Shown here piece by piece: positions 16,880 through 26,539 of a DNA stretch of 64,000 nt. The position numbers and the translations under genes are program-made. Position 1 is the first letter of the stretch. Every line of letters begins with the position of its first letter. The notes below the pieces were generated by a model. It worked only from the letters and a program-made list of their open reading frames with translations. It was not told where the DNA came from and did not search any database. This DNA comes from Thermogutta terrifontis (GTDB lineage Bacteria > Planctomycetota > Planctomycetia > Pirellulales > Thermoguttaceae), in contig NZ_CP018477.1 in assembly GCF_002277955.1 (NCBI RefSeq), positions 2,253,206-2,317,205 of the forward strand, given 5' to 3'.

Positions 16880-18123
16880 TTTCGACATCCGAGAGCTTTC
16901 TCCAAAACTGGCTGCCGATCGAGGCCGCGCAGGAGGTTGCCACCTCCCAGGAAATGAGTCAGGTAGTGCGCGAAGCATCGCGCCGTGGCCGAGCTGTTTA
17001 CACGGTGGGAAGTGGCTTCCGGGCCAGGTGGGGAAGCCGTCCTGAAAAGAGTGGGTTGGCAATTTCATGCGCTCCTATGAACGGAATCATCGATTACCAG
17101 CCCACGGAGTTGACATTGACCGCAGAGGCGGGAGTCACCATTGCCCAGCTCGAAGCGACGCTGTCCGCCTCCGGGCAATGGATTCCCGGGTTGAGTGGAT
17201 TGCCGGGCGGCCTCCAATTGGGCGGGCTTCTGGCCAGCCCATTTCCTCGCCTTCGCGATTGGCGGTGGGGCCGACTGGCAGAAGCCGTTCTGGGCCTTGA
17301 AGTGATCACTGGTGAAGGAACACGTCTGGTCCTGGGCGGTTCTGTTGTCAAGAATGCTGCTGGGTATCGACTCTTGCGTTTATTTCTCGGAAGCTGGGGG
17401 AGCTTGGCGATCATCACGCGGGCCACGCTCATGACCCGGCCCCGGCCCGAGGTCTCCGAATTTTTCACGGTGGGAATGCGGCGTGCTACTTTTTGTGAGA
17501 CGTTTCTCCAACGTCTCGCTGCCCTGCCCTTGCCGTGTCTGTCGGATGTCATGATCTGTGAACAAACCTGTTTGATCGACTCCAATCTCGACTTAGACCT
17601 TGCAGAAGAATTGGGACGCCGCTGGATTGCGGCGACTTTTCTGCTGGAAGGCGACCGACTGGAGGTAGACCTGGCACGAGATGCCCTGACCTCCTTGGCA
17701 GGCCAGCAGGGTTGGAAGGTGATTCCCACTTCCAGGATCAGTGACACCGCGTTTGAGAGTAAGCTGACGACCGGTGGTGACGCTGTTTGTCAGATCAGCG
17801 GGTTGCCAGAACAAATGGCCGTGATAACGGCGCACATCAAAGAGGTGTTTCCTGGGGCGATTTGGTGGGGCTACCTTTTCAGTGGACAGGTTCTCCTCGT
17901 TGATGCTGCTAAGGAATTCACCATCGAGAAAGTCAAGGCGCTGAGAACCAAGATCGAGGAGAAGAGGGCTTGTCTGGTGGTTCTCCGGACGCCAGCCAAT
18001 CCTGATTGGCCCTCGTCGGTCGTGTGGGGGTTGCCCCATCCGCGACATGTGTATGTCCAGCGATGGAAAGACATCTGCGATCCGGCCCATATTCTCAACC
18101 CGGGTCGATACGTATTCACATAA
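16876..18123 (+). CDS. glcE: Glycolate oxidase FAD-binding subunit GlcE
   Basis: The 415-residue protein has the N-terminal half of the FAD PCMH fold (TVGSGFRARWG, LTAEAGVTIAQLEATL, GGSVVKNAAGYRLLRL) but not the C-terminal HGVG motif of GlcD, as expected for GlcE. The start overlaps the glcD stop. It is somewhat longer than the Escherichia coli protein (about 350 residues). It lies directly before glcF, with 28 bases between them, completing a glcDEF operon. Confidence 0.9.
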   Translation: MISTSESFLQNWLPIEAAQEVATSQEMSQVVREASRRGRAVYTVGSGFRARWGSRPEKSGLAISCAPMNGIIDYQPTELTLTAEAGVTIAQLEATLSASGQWIPGLSGLPGGLQLGGLLASPFPRLRDWRWGRLAEAVLGLEVITGEGTRLVLGGSVVKNAAGYRLLRLFLGSWGSLAIITRATLMTRPRPEVSEFFTVGMRRATFCETFLQRLAALPLPCLSDVMICEQTCLIDSNLDLDLAEELGRRWIAATFLLEGDRLEVDLARDALTSLAGQQGWKVIPTSRISDTAFESKLTTGGDAVCQISGLPEQMAVITAHIKEVFPGAIWWGYLFSGQVLLVDAAKEFTIEKVKALRTKIEEKRACLVVLRTPANPDWPSSVVWGLPHPRHVYVQRWKDICDPAHILNPGRYVFT

Positions 18124-18151
18124 ACCAGAAGAAAGAAAACTCGACGCGAAA

Positions 18152-19456
18152 ATGGCGGTGCAAGTGCACGAACATTCGATGGAGGAGATTCACCGGTGCG
18201 TCCATTGTGGACTGTGCACCTCGGCGTGTCCTACATTTGTGGAGTTACGTCAGGAGGCCGACAGTCCTCGCGGACGCATCTACTTGATGCACGCGATCCT
18301 GGAGAAACAGCTATCGATCGATCGAAAAACTGTTCAACACATTGAACTGTGCCTGGATTGTCGCGCCTGTGAGACTGCGTGCCCGTCGGGAGTGAGATAT
18401 AGCCGCATCCTCGAACCCGTGCGTCTGTCCCTAATCAACAAGCGGGCGGTTTCCCTGACGTGGGGTGAGAGGTTCTTTCTCTTTCACGTCTTTCCCTATT
18501 CGCGAAGAGTTCGCGCGGCTCTATGGCCGGTCAGACTGTTACAGCGATTGGGAGCCTACCATGGCCTGGAACGAATGGGACTTTTTCGCGTGCTCCCCGG
18601 CATTCTGGGGAAAATGGCCAGCCTTGTGAATCCTCACGTACCGGGACAAAAGCGTCTGCCAGATTTTCTTCCTGGGAAAGGACGTCGGCGGGCTCGCGTG
18701 GCCCTGTTTGTGGGGTGTGTGGGCGACGCAATGTTCCGGCACATTCACTGGGCGACACTCCGTGTGCTGCAGGAAAACGGTTGCGATGTGTTGGTACCCC
18801 GCGGTCAGGGATGTTGCGGAGCGATTCATTATCACGCTGGTGACGACCGTGGCGCCAAAAAATTGGCTGAGCAGAACGTCCGTAGTTTTCCTGTCCGTGA
18901 CCTCGATGCGGTGATTGTCAATCATGCAGGCTGCGGCGCGATGCTCAAGGAATATCCCCAATACTGGGCAGATGGGGATCGTGAGCGATACGCAGAATTT
19001 AGCGGGAAAGTCCGCGATATCTGTGAGTTTCTTGACGACCTGGGAATCAAGGCCCCAGAAAACCCATTGCCTTTGCGAGTGACTTACCACGATGCGTGTC
19101 ATCTTGCGCATGCGCAGCAAATTCGCCGACAACCCCGAGCGCTGCTTTCAAAAATTCCCGGGCTGGAGCTTGTACCGTTGTATGAAAGTGAGCTTTGCTG
19201 TGGTTCCGCAGGGAGCTATAACCTTCTGCAGGATGCGATGGCCATGCGATTGGTGAAGCGGAAGGTGGATCGCATCCTGGAAACAGGCGCTCAAGGCGTG
19301 GCAGCTGCCAATGCCGGTTGCCTTCTCCACATTGGTCGCGAGGTAAGACGGCGTCGGCTTCGCCTGCTTTTGGCACATCCGGTTGAGCTTCTGGACTGGA
19401 GTTACAGGGGAGTCACGCCCCCGCAGCCTGGCTTCGACGTGGAATACCGTCTCTAG
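18152..19456 (+). CDS. glcF: Glycolate oxidase iron-sulfur subunit GlcF
   Basis: The roughly 434-residue protein begins with two 4Fe-4S clusters, CVHCGLCTSACP and CLDCRACETACPSG, followed by two cysteine-rich CCG domains (GCCGAIHYHAGD and LCCGSAGSYNLL). This is the GlcF/LutA-type electron-transfer subunit. ATG at 18152 is chosen because an upstream in-frame ATG at 18047 would overlap glcE by 77 bases. The 3' end overlaps the convergent GH88-like gene by four bases. Confidence 0.92.
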   Translation: MAVQVHEHSMEEIHRCVHCGLCTSACPTFVELRQEADSPRGRIYLMHAILEKQLSIDRKTVQHIELCLDCRACETACPSGVRYSRILEPVRLSLINKRAVSLTWGERFFLFHVFPYSRRVRAALWPVRLLQRLGAYHGLERMGLFRVLPGILGKMASLVNPHVPGQKRLPDFLPGKGRRRARVALFVGCVGDAMFRHIHWATLRVLQENGCDVLVPRGQGCCGAIHYHAGDDRGAKKLAEQNVRSFPVRDLDAVIVNHAGCGAMLKEYPQYWADGDRERYAEFSGKVRDICEFLDDLGIKAPENPLPLRVTYHDACHLAHAQQIRRQPRALLSKIPGLELVPLYESELCCGSAGSYNLLQDAMAMRLVKRKVDRILETGAQGVAAANAGCLLHIGREVRRRRLRLLLAHPVELLDWSYRGVTPPQPGFDVEYRL

Positions 19457-20586
19457 CTGTTATTCCCCTCGGCTGTCAGGACCTTGGTCAGCCCCTCCAC
19501 GAAGAAGTAGTCTCCCCACATGACGGATTCGTCCACGCCAAGGTTCTTTCGCGTGTGATACACGCCGTGTTTGAGGATGCCTTCCCAACCCGGGGTTTCA
19601 ATGGCGAGGTATTCGGGGTCGCACAGAGCGGATAACATCACAAGGGCTATGTTGCGGTAGACAAGCCCACGTTCGGGAGATCGGGTCTGTTTTGCCAGAT
19701 CCCACAGACCACTGGCTGCGATGGCGGCTGCCGAGCTTTCTTTTTGCCGACCCCACGGCGGGGGCTGCGACAGATCAGCGTGAAAATCCCAGTATGGGAT
19801 CTTGTCCTCGGGAAGATGGGTGATCCAATACTCAGCGTTACGTTCCGCCACTTCCAGAAACTCGGGGTTGTTCGTCAGGGCGTAAACCTTGCTGAATCCA
19901 TACATCGACCACGCCAGGCCACGCGCCCAGCAGCTCTCGGGGCTAAGGCCCTGATGGGTGCTCTGGCCAAGAAATTGCCCGGTTTCCACGTCGAAAAGTC
20001 CCTCATGGGCGGTGGAACCATCCGGGCGTACCAGGTAATCGCGGGTAGTCCGGCAATGGGCCAGGCCGATCTCCAGCAACTCTTGATCACCCGTTTTTAG
20101 AGCCGCGAAGATCACCAGAGGGACGTTCATCATAATGTCGATGAACAGACTGTGTGGGCCAATAAAAGAGCAGAGATACTTTCCTTTGGGTTGAAACCGC
20201 ATGGCAAGTGTGCGGCCAGCGGTGATGAGGACATCGAGCAAGGCCTGATCGCCGGTCAGTTCGTACCATGGAAGATACGTGTTGAGAAAGATGAATCCCA
20301 AGTCATGAACATTGCGATCGTGTTTGCGATGCTCGAGCAGACGTGAATAGTGCGTTGCCAGTTCCCACCATTTAGGGTCTCGCGCACGCAGATAGAACTG
20401 CCACATCATTCCAGCCAGGAAGCCGCCGGTCCAGTCCGTCCACAGTTCGCCTTCGTGATACCATCGGCCGTTGACCGTGTAGATGGGGAAGAAGTCAGGA
20501 TGTTTTTCGACCAGGGCGGCCACCTGTTTTTCGGCGAACTGAAGGGCCTCCTGAAACTTGCTGATTTCTTCCGGCCTGAGAGTCAT
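19453..20586 (-). CDS. GH88-family unsaturated glucuronyl hydrolase-like protein
   Basis: The roughly 377-residue protein has the alpha/alpha-barrel pattern of GH88: WTDWTGGFLAGMMWQFY (50-66), RNVHDLGFIF with Asp95, FIDIMMNVPLVIF with Asp150, and ARGLAWSMYGFSKVYALT. The two aspartates match the essential pair of the family, which removes 4,5-unsaturated uronic acids released by polysaccharide lyases through hydration of the double bond. No signal peptide is seen, so it probably acts in the cytoplasm on imported oligosaccharides. GGAGGAG six bases before ATG 20586 decides this start over an upstream one at 20631. Confidence 0.85.
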   Translation of the reverse strand: MTLRPEEISKFQEALQFAEKQVAALVEKHPDFFPIYTVNGRWYHEGELWTDWTGGFLAGMMWQFYLRARDPKWWELATHYSRLLEHRKHDRNVHDLGFIFLNTYLPWYELTGDQALLDVLITAGRTLAMRFQPKGKYLCSFIGPHSLFIDIMMNVPLVIFAALKTGDQELLEIGLAHCRTTRDYLVRPDGSTAHEGLFDVETGQFLGQSTHQGLSPESCWARGLAWSMYGFSKVYALTNNPEFLEVAERNAEYWITHLPEDKIPYWDFHADLSQPPPWGRQKESSAAAIAASGLWDLAKQTRSPERGLVYRNIALVMLSALCDPEYLAIETPGWEGILKHGVYHTRKNLGVDESVMWGDYFFVEGLTKVLTAEGNNS

Positions 20587-20931
20587 GACATCTCCTCCCG
20601 CTGCCTTATGAAATGGGCTCAGGCGGCTCATTATACCGCAATATTCGTATACTCACACCCGGGACGTTTGGTAAGTCAGGGATTTGCCCAGCCCCACTTT
20701 TGCAAAAACCTATAACATACCAGCAGGCCATAGTGGTGTAGGGGCAATTCATGAATGGCCCCTGCAACAGATTCAGCCATTGGCCTGTCAAAGTTCCCGT
20801 GTAAAAAGTGCGGACGAGTCACAGTTAGGGCGGATTGTTCCCCAAGGATCGAGTCGCTACACTGGTCGATAATTCTGCAAAGACGAGGACAATTGTGGAC
20901 GATTCGACGAGCTTTGAAGGAGATCCTTGTT
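20587..20931. other. Divergent intergenic region between GH88- and GH51-like genes
   Basis: The 345-base region holds the two divergent promoters, not resolved, and one copy of the CAATTCATGAAT palindrome listed separately. The left flank of the palindrome contains CCCCACTTTTGCAAAAACC (about 20693-20711), shared with the copy at 191. Confidence 0.5.
20740..20763. repeat. Dispersed palindrome family 1, copy b
   Basis: The sequence AGGGGCAATTCA followed by TGAATGGCCCCT forms an almost perfect palindrome centred at 20751/20752, with one mismatched pair. A conserved module, CCACTTTTGCAAAAACCTAT, lies about 30 bases to its left and matches, in reverse complement, the flank of the copy at 55570. 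Confidence 0.75.
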
Positions 20932-22839
20932 ATGAGCCGTGCCACCACACGCCGTCACACCACAAACTCTTTGCTTGCGGCGATTGCAACCGTTGGCCTA
21001 CTCACTGCCTGTGGAGGTGGGCATGCACAAGAGGCTCGCGTGACGATTGATGCATCTCAAACGGCTGCCCCCATTTCCAAATACATCTACGGGCAGTTCA
21101 TCGAGCACCTGGGCCGGTGTATTTACGGCGGGATTTGGGCGGAAATGCTCGTCGACAGGAAATTCTTCTATCCTGTCGGTAGCAAGGAATCCCCGTGGAC
21201 GGTCATTGGGCCAGAAGGGAGCGTAACAATGGATCGTCATCAGCCCTTTGTGGGGGTGCATTCACCGCGAGTCGCGTTGAGGGGCGATGGCACCGTCGCG
21301 GGCATCGCTCATGGCGGTTTAGGCGTTCTCGCTGGGAAAGAGTACGTCGGTTACATATGGGTGAAAGGCGCTCCGGAAGCAGCCCCAATCACGGTGAGAC
21401 TGGTGTCGGGAAATAATCCTGGCAATGCGGGCGAGATGGACATCCCCGAGGTGGGATCAGACTATCGGAAGGTGACTTTTCGTTTTCGGCCTGCAGAGTC
21501 TACTGACGATGCCCGGCTGGAAATCGTGTCCAAAGGTAGAGGCTACTTTTATGTGGGGACAGTTTCCCTGATGCCGGCCGACAACATTCATGGCATGCGG
21601 GCGGACACCATTGCTCTGCTAAAAGAGCTGGACTCTCCCATCTATCGCTGGCCGGGTGGCAACTTCGTGAGCGGTTACGACTGGCGGGACGGAATCGGCG
21701 ACCGCGATAAGCGCCCGCCGCGCAAAAACCCTGCCTGGCAGGGAATTGATTCGAACGATTTCGGAATCGATGAATTCATGACGTTCTGCCGGATTGTCAA
21801 TACCGAGCCGCTGGTAGTGGTGAACACGGGGCTTGGGGATGTGGAGATGGCTCTCCAGGAGCTGGAATACGCCAATGGCTCTGTTGAGACAAAAATGGGG
21901 CAGCTACGGGCCAAAAACGGTCACCCCGAGCCCTATCGTGTCAAATACTGGGGCATCGGAAACGAAATGTACGGTAACTGGCAGCTTGGACACATGCCTT
22001 TGGAGGAGTACGTCAAAAAGCATAACGAGTTTGTTGCCGCAATGCGGAAGCTCGACCCCACAATTGTGGCCATTGCGGTTGGTAATGTTGGACCATGGAC
22101 TGAGGGAATGTTCCGCCACTGTGCGGACTTTATCGACCTGATGAGTGAACATTTTTACGTCGGGGCAAAAAAGGATTTGCTGGAGCACGTCGAGCAGGCC
22201 GCACGTCGTGTGCGCGAGATCGCCGACGCCCATCGCCGCTATCGGAAAGAAATCCTGGGCGGCAAGGCCATTCCTGTTGCGCTCGATGAGTGGAACTACT
22301 GGTACGGAGAGCATCTCTACGGCGAGCTGGGAACGCGGTATTTCCTCCGCGATGGCCTTGGAGTCGCGAAGGCTCTCAATGAGTATGCTCGTAACACGGA
22401 TGTCTATTTCATGGCCAATTATGCCCAAACCGTGAATGTGATCGGAGCGATCAAGACGACGAAAACGGCCGCCAGCTTCGAGACCACCGGGCTCGTCCTG
22501 GCCCTGTATCGAAAGCACTTCGGGCAAGTCCCCGTCGCCACCACATGTTCCAACTCCGTCCTCGATGTCCAGGCCGCTCTGAGTGAGGCAAAGGACGCGG
22601 TGGTGCTTGCCGTGGTCAATCCGACTGCCGAACGGCAGCACCTGATCCTGCAATCCACCGCGGTAAAGCTGGAATCGCCCGGCCGTGCATGGGAAATTGC
22701 CGGGGATGATCCGATGCTTTTCAATGAGCCGGGAAAGCCTCCGCGTGTCAGCATTGTGGAAAGAGAAATTCCCGACGCGGGGAAGGTTGAAGTGGCACCC
22801 TACAGCGTCACGCTGATTCGTTTTCCCGCTAAACGCTGA
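20932..22839 (+). CDS. Exported GH51-type alpha-L-arabinofuranosidase
   Basis: The roughly 635-residue product has an N-terminal signal with a lipobox-like LLTACGGG (about 23-30), suggesting a lipoprotein. A possible carbohydrate-binding beta domain covers 90-215. The GH51 barrel follows with the acid/base in GIGNEMYGNW (Glu344) and the nucleophile in VALDEWNYWYG (Glu453), then a C-terminal beta domain. The family releases alpha-L-arabinofuranose from arabinan and arabinoxylan. ATG 20932 is chosen because AAGGAG precedes it and it gives a clean signal peptide. Export fits a cooperating set with the exported GH127 enzyme upstream. Confidence 0.88.
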   Translation: MSRATTRRHTTNSLLAAIATVGLLTACGGGHAQEARVTIDASQTAAPISKYIYGQFIEHLGRCIYGGIWAEMLVDRKFFYPVGSKESPWTVIGPEGSVTMDRHQPFVGVHSPRVALRGDGTVAGIAHGGLGVLAGKEYVGYIWVKGAPEAAPITVRLVSGNNPGNAGEMDIPEVGSDYRKVTFRFRPAESTDDARLEIVSKGRGYFYVGTVSLMPADNIHGMRADTIALLKELDSPIYRWPGGNFVSGYDWRDGIGDRDKRPPRKNPAWQGIDSNDFGIDEFMTFCRIVNTEPLVVVNTGLGDVEMALQELEYANGSVETKMGQLRAKNGHPEPYRVKYWGIGNEMYGNWQLGHMPLEEYVKKHNEFVAAMRKLDPTIVAIAVGNVGPWTEGMFRHCADFIDLMSEHFYVGAKKDLLEHVEQAARRVREIADAHRRYRKEILGGKAIPVALDEWNYWYGEHLYGELGTRYFLRDGLGVAKALNEYARNTDVYFMANYAQTVNVIGAIKTTKTAASFETTGLVLALYRKHFGQVPVATTCSNSVLDVQAALSEAKDAVVLAVVNPTAERQHLILQSTAVKLESPGRAWEIAGDDPMLFNEPGKPPRVSIVEREIPDAGKVEVAPYSVTLIRFPAKR

Positions 22840-22980
22840 AAGGTGCGCTGAAGATTACCGGGGAGCGGCAAGCCAACGTCGCAACTGATCGTTGTCGCGC
22901 GTTTTTGCCCCTCGGTTCATGCGCACGAATTCGGCTGGGTGCTGGAGGGGCATTTTCTGGAATAACGGTGGGCGCCGGCG

Positions 22981-23970
22981 TCAGGAGGCGAGCGTTTCCA
23001 GGAGACGTACCAGCTCCTGGGGAACCGGCTTGTGCGCGGCATACGTTTGTTCAAATGGCACGAGGACAAGCTCACCCCGCTGCTCGCCCGCCATACACCC
23101 GGTCTTTCCTGCCAGAATTGAGCGAACGGCGAAATCTCCCAGCCGGGCAGCCAGCAGTCGATCCTGGGGGACGGGGCTTCCTCCTCGCTGCAGGTGACCG
23201 AGAGCGAGCACCCGGGTTTCAAACGGACATCCATTTTCACAGAGGGCTTTTTGAAGGGCGGCGGCACCCCCACGCTCGTCCCCCTCCGCCACGATCATCA
23301 TCACCGAAGTCTTGCCGCGGGATTTCAATTCGTGGAGTTGGCGGATGATCTCGGATACTTCGGTGGGGGTTTCGGGGATGCATGCAATTTCCGCGGAGGC
23401 GGCGATTGCCGTATAGAGAGCGATGTACCCACTGTGTCGGCCCATCACCTCCACGAGGAACATCCTCTCGTGTGCATCGGCCGTGTCGCGCAGCTTGTCA
23501 ACCGCATCCACAGCCGTGTGCACCGCAGTCGCGAAGCCAATTGTGTAGTCTGTTCCCAGGAGGTCGTTATCAATTGTTCCAGGGCACCCGATGATCTGGC
23601 CATCCCAATACTTGGCGAGCGCTACTGCGCCGTGAAACGTTCCGTCGCCACCGATCGGGATGAGAGCGTCAATCTTGTACTTCCGCAAAATCTCGGCTGC
23701 CCTTTTTTGTCCCGACTCTGTGTAAAATTCCTCGCAGCGACTGGTGTGGAGAATGGTCCCCCCTCGCCGAGCGATATCAGACACGCTCCGCAGCGACATG
23801 CGTGGCTGTCCCTGCTCGTTGAGGAAGAACTCTTCCCGCAAAAGACCGGAATAGCCCCGGAGGATCCCAATCACTTCGTGACCCGCTGAAATCCCTGCCC
23901 GAACGATCGCCCGCACGCATGCGTTCATGCCAGGGGCATCACCGCCACTGCACAGGACTGCAATCCGCAT
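22981..23970 (-). CDS. pfkA: ATP-dependent 6-phosphofructokinase
   Basis: The 329-residue protein carries the PfkA signatures: GGDAPGMNACVRAIVR at the N-terminus, PIGGDGTFHGA, PGTIDNDLLGTDYTIGF and MGRHSGYIALY. Gly in GGDGT and Gly in PGTIDND (instead of Asp and Lys) mark the ATP-using and not the pyrophosphate-using type. It phosphorylates fructose 6-phosphate in glycolysis. GGGAGGAG precedes the ATG. The PfkB-type kinase lies upstream on the same strand, about 60 bases away, so both may be co-transcribed. Confidence 0.93.
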   Translation of the reverse strand: MRIAVLCSGGDAPGMNACVRAIVRAGISAGHEVIGILRGYSGLLREEFFLNEQGQPRMSLRSVSDIARRGGTILHTSRCEEFYTESGQKRAAEILRKYKIDALIPIGGDGTFHGAVALAKYWDGQIIGCPGTIDNDLLGTDYTIGFATAVHTAVDAVDKLRDTADAHERMFLVEVMGRHSGYIALYTAIAASAEIACIPETPTEVSEIIRQLHELKSRGKTSVMMIVAEGDERGGAAALQKALCENGCPFETRVLALGHLQRGGSPVPQDRLLAARLGDFAVRSILAGKTGCMAGEQRGELVLVPFEQTYAAHKPVPQELVRLLETLAS

Positions 23971-24030
23971 GGTCTCCTCCCAGACGCTCTGCTTTTATTT
24001 CAAAAAACAAATGAAGCCGTTGCTGACCGG

Positions 24031-24990
24031 TCAAAGCGGCGTGATTTCTAGTTGATGGCTTGCCAAAAATTCCTCTGCTTCCGCCCGATTGAAGACACCT
24101 TCGGTGGTCCCGATTGCCCGCACACAACTGGCTCCCAGCGCACTCCCCCAGCGTACACAGCCTTCGGGCGACTCGCCGAGAAGCAATCCCATGATAAATC
24201 CCGCGTCAAAGGCATCACCTGCGCCGGCGCCCCCGACGAACGTGGTGGGATAAACTCCCGCTCGGAAACTCCCACGTTCTCCCACAAAGAGACAGCCTTT
24301 TTCGCCCAGTGTGATGACGACATTCCGGGCTCCCATGTCGTGAAACCGCCGCGCTTGCTCGACAGGATCGGATACACCGAGGATGATCTCGCCTTCGTCG
24401 TCGTTAGGCATGAAATAATCAACGTGGGGAAGGACCTTCCTCAAAATGGATTGAAAGTCCTTGCGCTCCATGAGCACCACGTCGAGAACAACCGTGATTC
24501 CCCGCTGGCGGGCGGTTGCCAGCAGATTAGCGAAGTCATCGGTTTCCACACCTGGCATCATCAAATACCCGCCGACGTAGAGAACCCGAGCGCCGTCCAG
24601 CCAAGCGGTTGGAATATCGCCGGTGTGAAAAACCACATTCGCCCCCGGCGTGCTGATGAAGCGTCGGTCTTCACCCTGCACATTGACGATCATGGTGGCC
24701 GCCGTACCGTATCCCGGTACAGCGCGGATTCCAGCCGTAGCCACACCGGACCTTGTGAGTGCTTCCTGAATGAACTGGCCGAAGAAGTCTTCCCCCACAC
24801 ATCCCGCCACGCCCACAGAAACATCCAATTTTCTCAAATCCACGGCCACGTTCGCCGCGCAGCCCCCCAATCCGAGCTGGATGCGAGACGTTGGAACGAG
24901 CTCACCGGCTTTAGGGAGCCGTTCAATCGGTTCGCAGGCAATATCAGCGAAAAGAATACCGGCCGATATGACCTGGAGCGCCTGGGACAT
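24031..24990 (-). CDS. PfkB/ribokinase-family carbohydrate kinase
   Basis: The roughly 319-residue protein shows the two PfkB signatures: GGCAANVAVDLRKL (N-terminal) and GGAGAGDAFDAGFIMGLL with the catalytic Asp. The substrate (ribose, fructose, a ketogluconate or other sugar) cannot be assigned from the sequence. ATG at 24990 is preferred to the one at 24996: AGGAGG is only one base from the latter but seven from the former. It precedes pfkA on the same strand. Confidence 0.88.
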   Translation of the reverse strand: MSQALQVISAGILFADIACEPIERLPKAGELVPTSRIQLGLGGCAANVAVDLRKLDVSVGVAGCVGEDFFGQFIQEALTRSGVATAGIRAVPGYGTAATMIVNVQGEDRRFISTPGANVVFHTGDIPTAWLDGARVLYVGGYLMMPGVETDDFANLLATARQRGITVVLDVVLMERKDFQSILRKVLPHVDYFMPNDDEGEIILGVSDPVEQARRFHDMGARNVVITLGEKGCLFVGERGSFRAGVYPTTFVGGAGAGDAFDAGFIMGLLLGESPEGCVRWGSALGASCVRAIGTTEGVFNRAEAEEFLASHQLEITPL

Positions 24991-25115
24991 GTTCATTCCT
25001 CCTGGATTTATTCACCCCCTGAGCGGCCGACGTCGAGTACCACAAGCCGCTCGCGTCGCGTCACCTTGATCACGTTTTCTTTTGCCGAAGCTGAGTTTAT
25101 GGATCCGGCTTCAAT

Positions 25116-25766
25116 TCATCCACCACCGACGCTATTGGACAGTTTCAAGAGCTTTTGCTCGATCAATTCCCGCAGGCGAAGGGCGATATCCGTTTTTGTC
25201 CCGGTCCATTCGGCGAGACACGTGCCCTCCGAATCGAGAACCTCCACCGACGAGCAATCCGAGCCGATCGCCGAGGGGCGGTTCACGACCATCAAGTCGC
25301 ACCGTTTCTTCTGAATTTTTTCCAGGGCGTGCTGCCTCGCATTGTGTGTTTCCAGGGCAAAACCCACAATCCATTGATGCCTTTTCATCATGCCAAGGCT
25401 GGCCAAAATATCGGGGGTCTCCACGAGGCGGAGTGTCAGCGGAGTCCCCGATTTGACAATTTTTCGAGTTGCCATCTGCTCCGGGCGAAAGTCACAAGGG
25501 GCGGCGGCACCGATCACGCCGTCGCAGTCTGGAAAAATGGATTGGCAGGCCTTCAGCATTTCCTCCGTCGTTACCACCGATACGATTTCCGCTTGCGGAG
25601 GATAATCAATGGCCACAGGTCCTGACACCACGATGACACGATGGCCAGCAGTACAGAACGCCTCGGCCAGGGCCCTGCCCATCCGTCCTGAAGACGCGTT
25701 CGATAGGAATCGCACCGGATCCAGGAATTCCCGCGTTGGTCCTGATGTGATGAGGACGGTGGCCAT
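25116..25766 (-). CDS. coaB: Stand-alone phosphopantothenate-cysteine ligase (CoaB domain)
   Basis: The 216-residue protein is the CoaB half of the usual CoaBC fusion: ITSGPTREFLDPVRFLSNASSGRMG, AAAPCDFRP, IVGFALET and LMVVNRPS are all visible. CoaB joins 4'-phosphopantothenate and cysteine on the way to coenzyme A. The flavin decarboxylase CoaC half, with its HFxCD-like motif, is absent here and no other frame in the next 435 bases supplies it. CoaC may be encoded elsewhere in the genome. Confidence 0.88.
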   Translation of the reverse strand: MATVLITSGPTREFLDPVRFLSNASSGRMGRALAEAFCTAGHRVIVVSGPVAIDYPPQAEIVSVVTTEEMLKACQSIFPDCDGVIGAAAPCDFRPEQMATRKIVKSGTPLTLRLVETPDILASLGMMKRHQWIVGFALETHNARQHALEKIQKKRCDLMVVNRPSAIGSDCSSVEVLDSEGTCLAEWTGTKTDIALRLRELIEQKLLKLSNSVGGG

Positions 25767-26201
25767 TTTTCACCCGGGCAACTTTGTTAATTTGGTCTGC
25801 CAAATCCGAAGACCGCGCTGAGAGTGACCGATGGCACCGGTTTCGCCTTTCGGGAACCTCAGTGCGGCTGGTCGGTCACCACGTTGGGTGCAACAGCAAT
25901 CGGGACGCAGGATCCTCGACGTGCCCAAGAATTTCCCCATTGACACAAGTCGCGAGCAATGCCGGTATGGCCCAGCGCGGATCTGATTGCGGTGGTGACC
26001 CACACATTAATGTAACGTTGCAAGTTTATCGAACAACGTGCGTTTTTTCCAGTTGGCCTGGTTTGGCGGTTTTTCGCTCTTGATAGGAAAGCGTCTTTTT
26101 GTCATACTCTCCCGCCTTTCCACGTTGCCGGAATTTCAACCCAGCGATTGTTGACCGGGCAGAAGCGTTCTGAAAGAGTGGTTGAGCTGGAGTAAACATC
26201 C
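25767..26201. other. Intergenic region between coaB and a small lipoprotein
   Basis: About 435 bases with no credible gene; a 77-codon minus-strand frame (25770-26003) lacks protein-like composition. It contains a well-formed promoter at 26080-26108 for the lipoprotein gene. Confidence 0.5.
26080..26108 (+). promoter_or_regulatory. Candidate sigma-70 promoter of small lipoprotein gene
   Basis: TTGATA at 26080-26085 and CATACT at 26103-26108 are separated by exactly 17 bases. The predicted transcript start leaves a leader of about 85 bases before the ATG at 26202. Confidence 0.5.
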
Positions 26202-26465
26202 ATGACCAGCAGGTTGTCGCGTCGTTGCCGGAGCATGGGAATCGTTGTGAGTTTGCTGGCAAGTTTTTTGAGCATCGCTGGCTGTACTTCGGTGCCGCCC
26301 CAGAACGAATTGACACCGGCTTCGGACTTGTCTCAGCTTGCCCGCCAGCTTCGCCCCGCTGATCCAAACCGCGAACCATTCACCTTCAGTAACGAGGCGC
26401 GAGCGATCGAAGAAGACCTCGGGGTTGGAAAAAAAACGTCCCCTGTTCCCACCGAGGCGAAATAA
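26202..26465 (+). CDS. Small predicted lipoprotein
   Basis: The 87-residue product has a basic N-terminus, a hydrophobic segment and a lipobox, SIAGC, with Cys at about 27. The mature part is only about 60 residues, polar and rich in Pro and Glu, with no recognised domain. GGAGTAAA upstream supports the ATG, and a promoter lies at 26080. It probably sits in the outer or inner membrane; its role is unknown. Confidence 0.65.
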   Translation: MTSRLSRRCRSMGIVVSLLASFLSIAGCTSVPPQNELTPASDLSQLARQLRPADPNREPFTFSNEARAIEEDLGVGKKTSPVPTEAK

Positions 26466-26497
26466 AAAAGGCCCCTCAGACGGAATGGGGCCTTGTA
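26466..26497 (-). terminator. Intrinsic terminator between convergent lipoprotein genes
   Basis: The stem AAGGCCCC/GGGGCCTT encloses a 10-11 base loop. On the minus strand it is followed by TTTTTTA, giving a strong terminator for the gene ending at 26540. On the plus strand the tail GTATTG is weak, but the stem may still help stop the plus-strand gene. Confidence 0.75.
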
Positions 26498-26539
26498 TTG
26501 CATAGGTCGTTCGTGGTAAAGCGAGGATCGATTGCGGGA

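Noticed and set aside
24052-25314. A 420-codon plus-strand frame
   Set aside because: Antisense to the PfkB-type kinase and running into the coaB gene; no domain or start signal.
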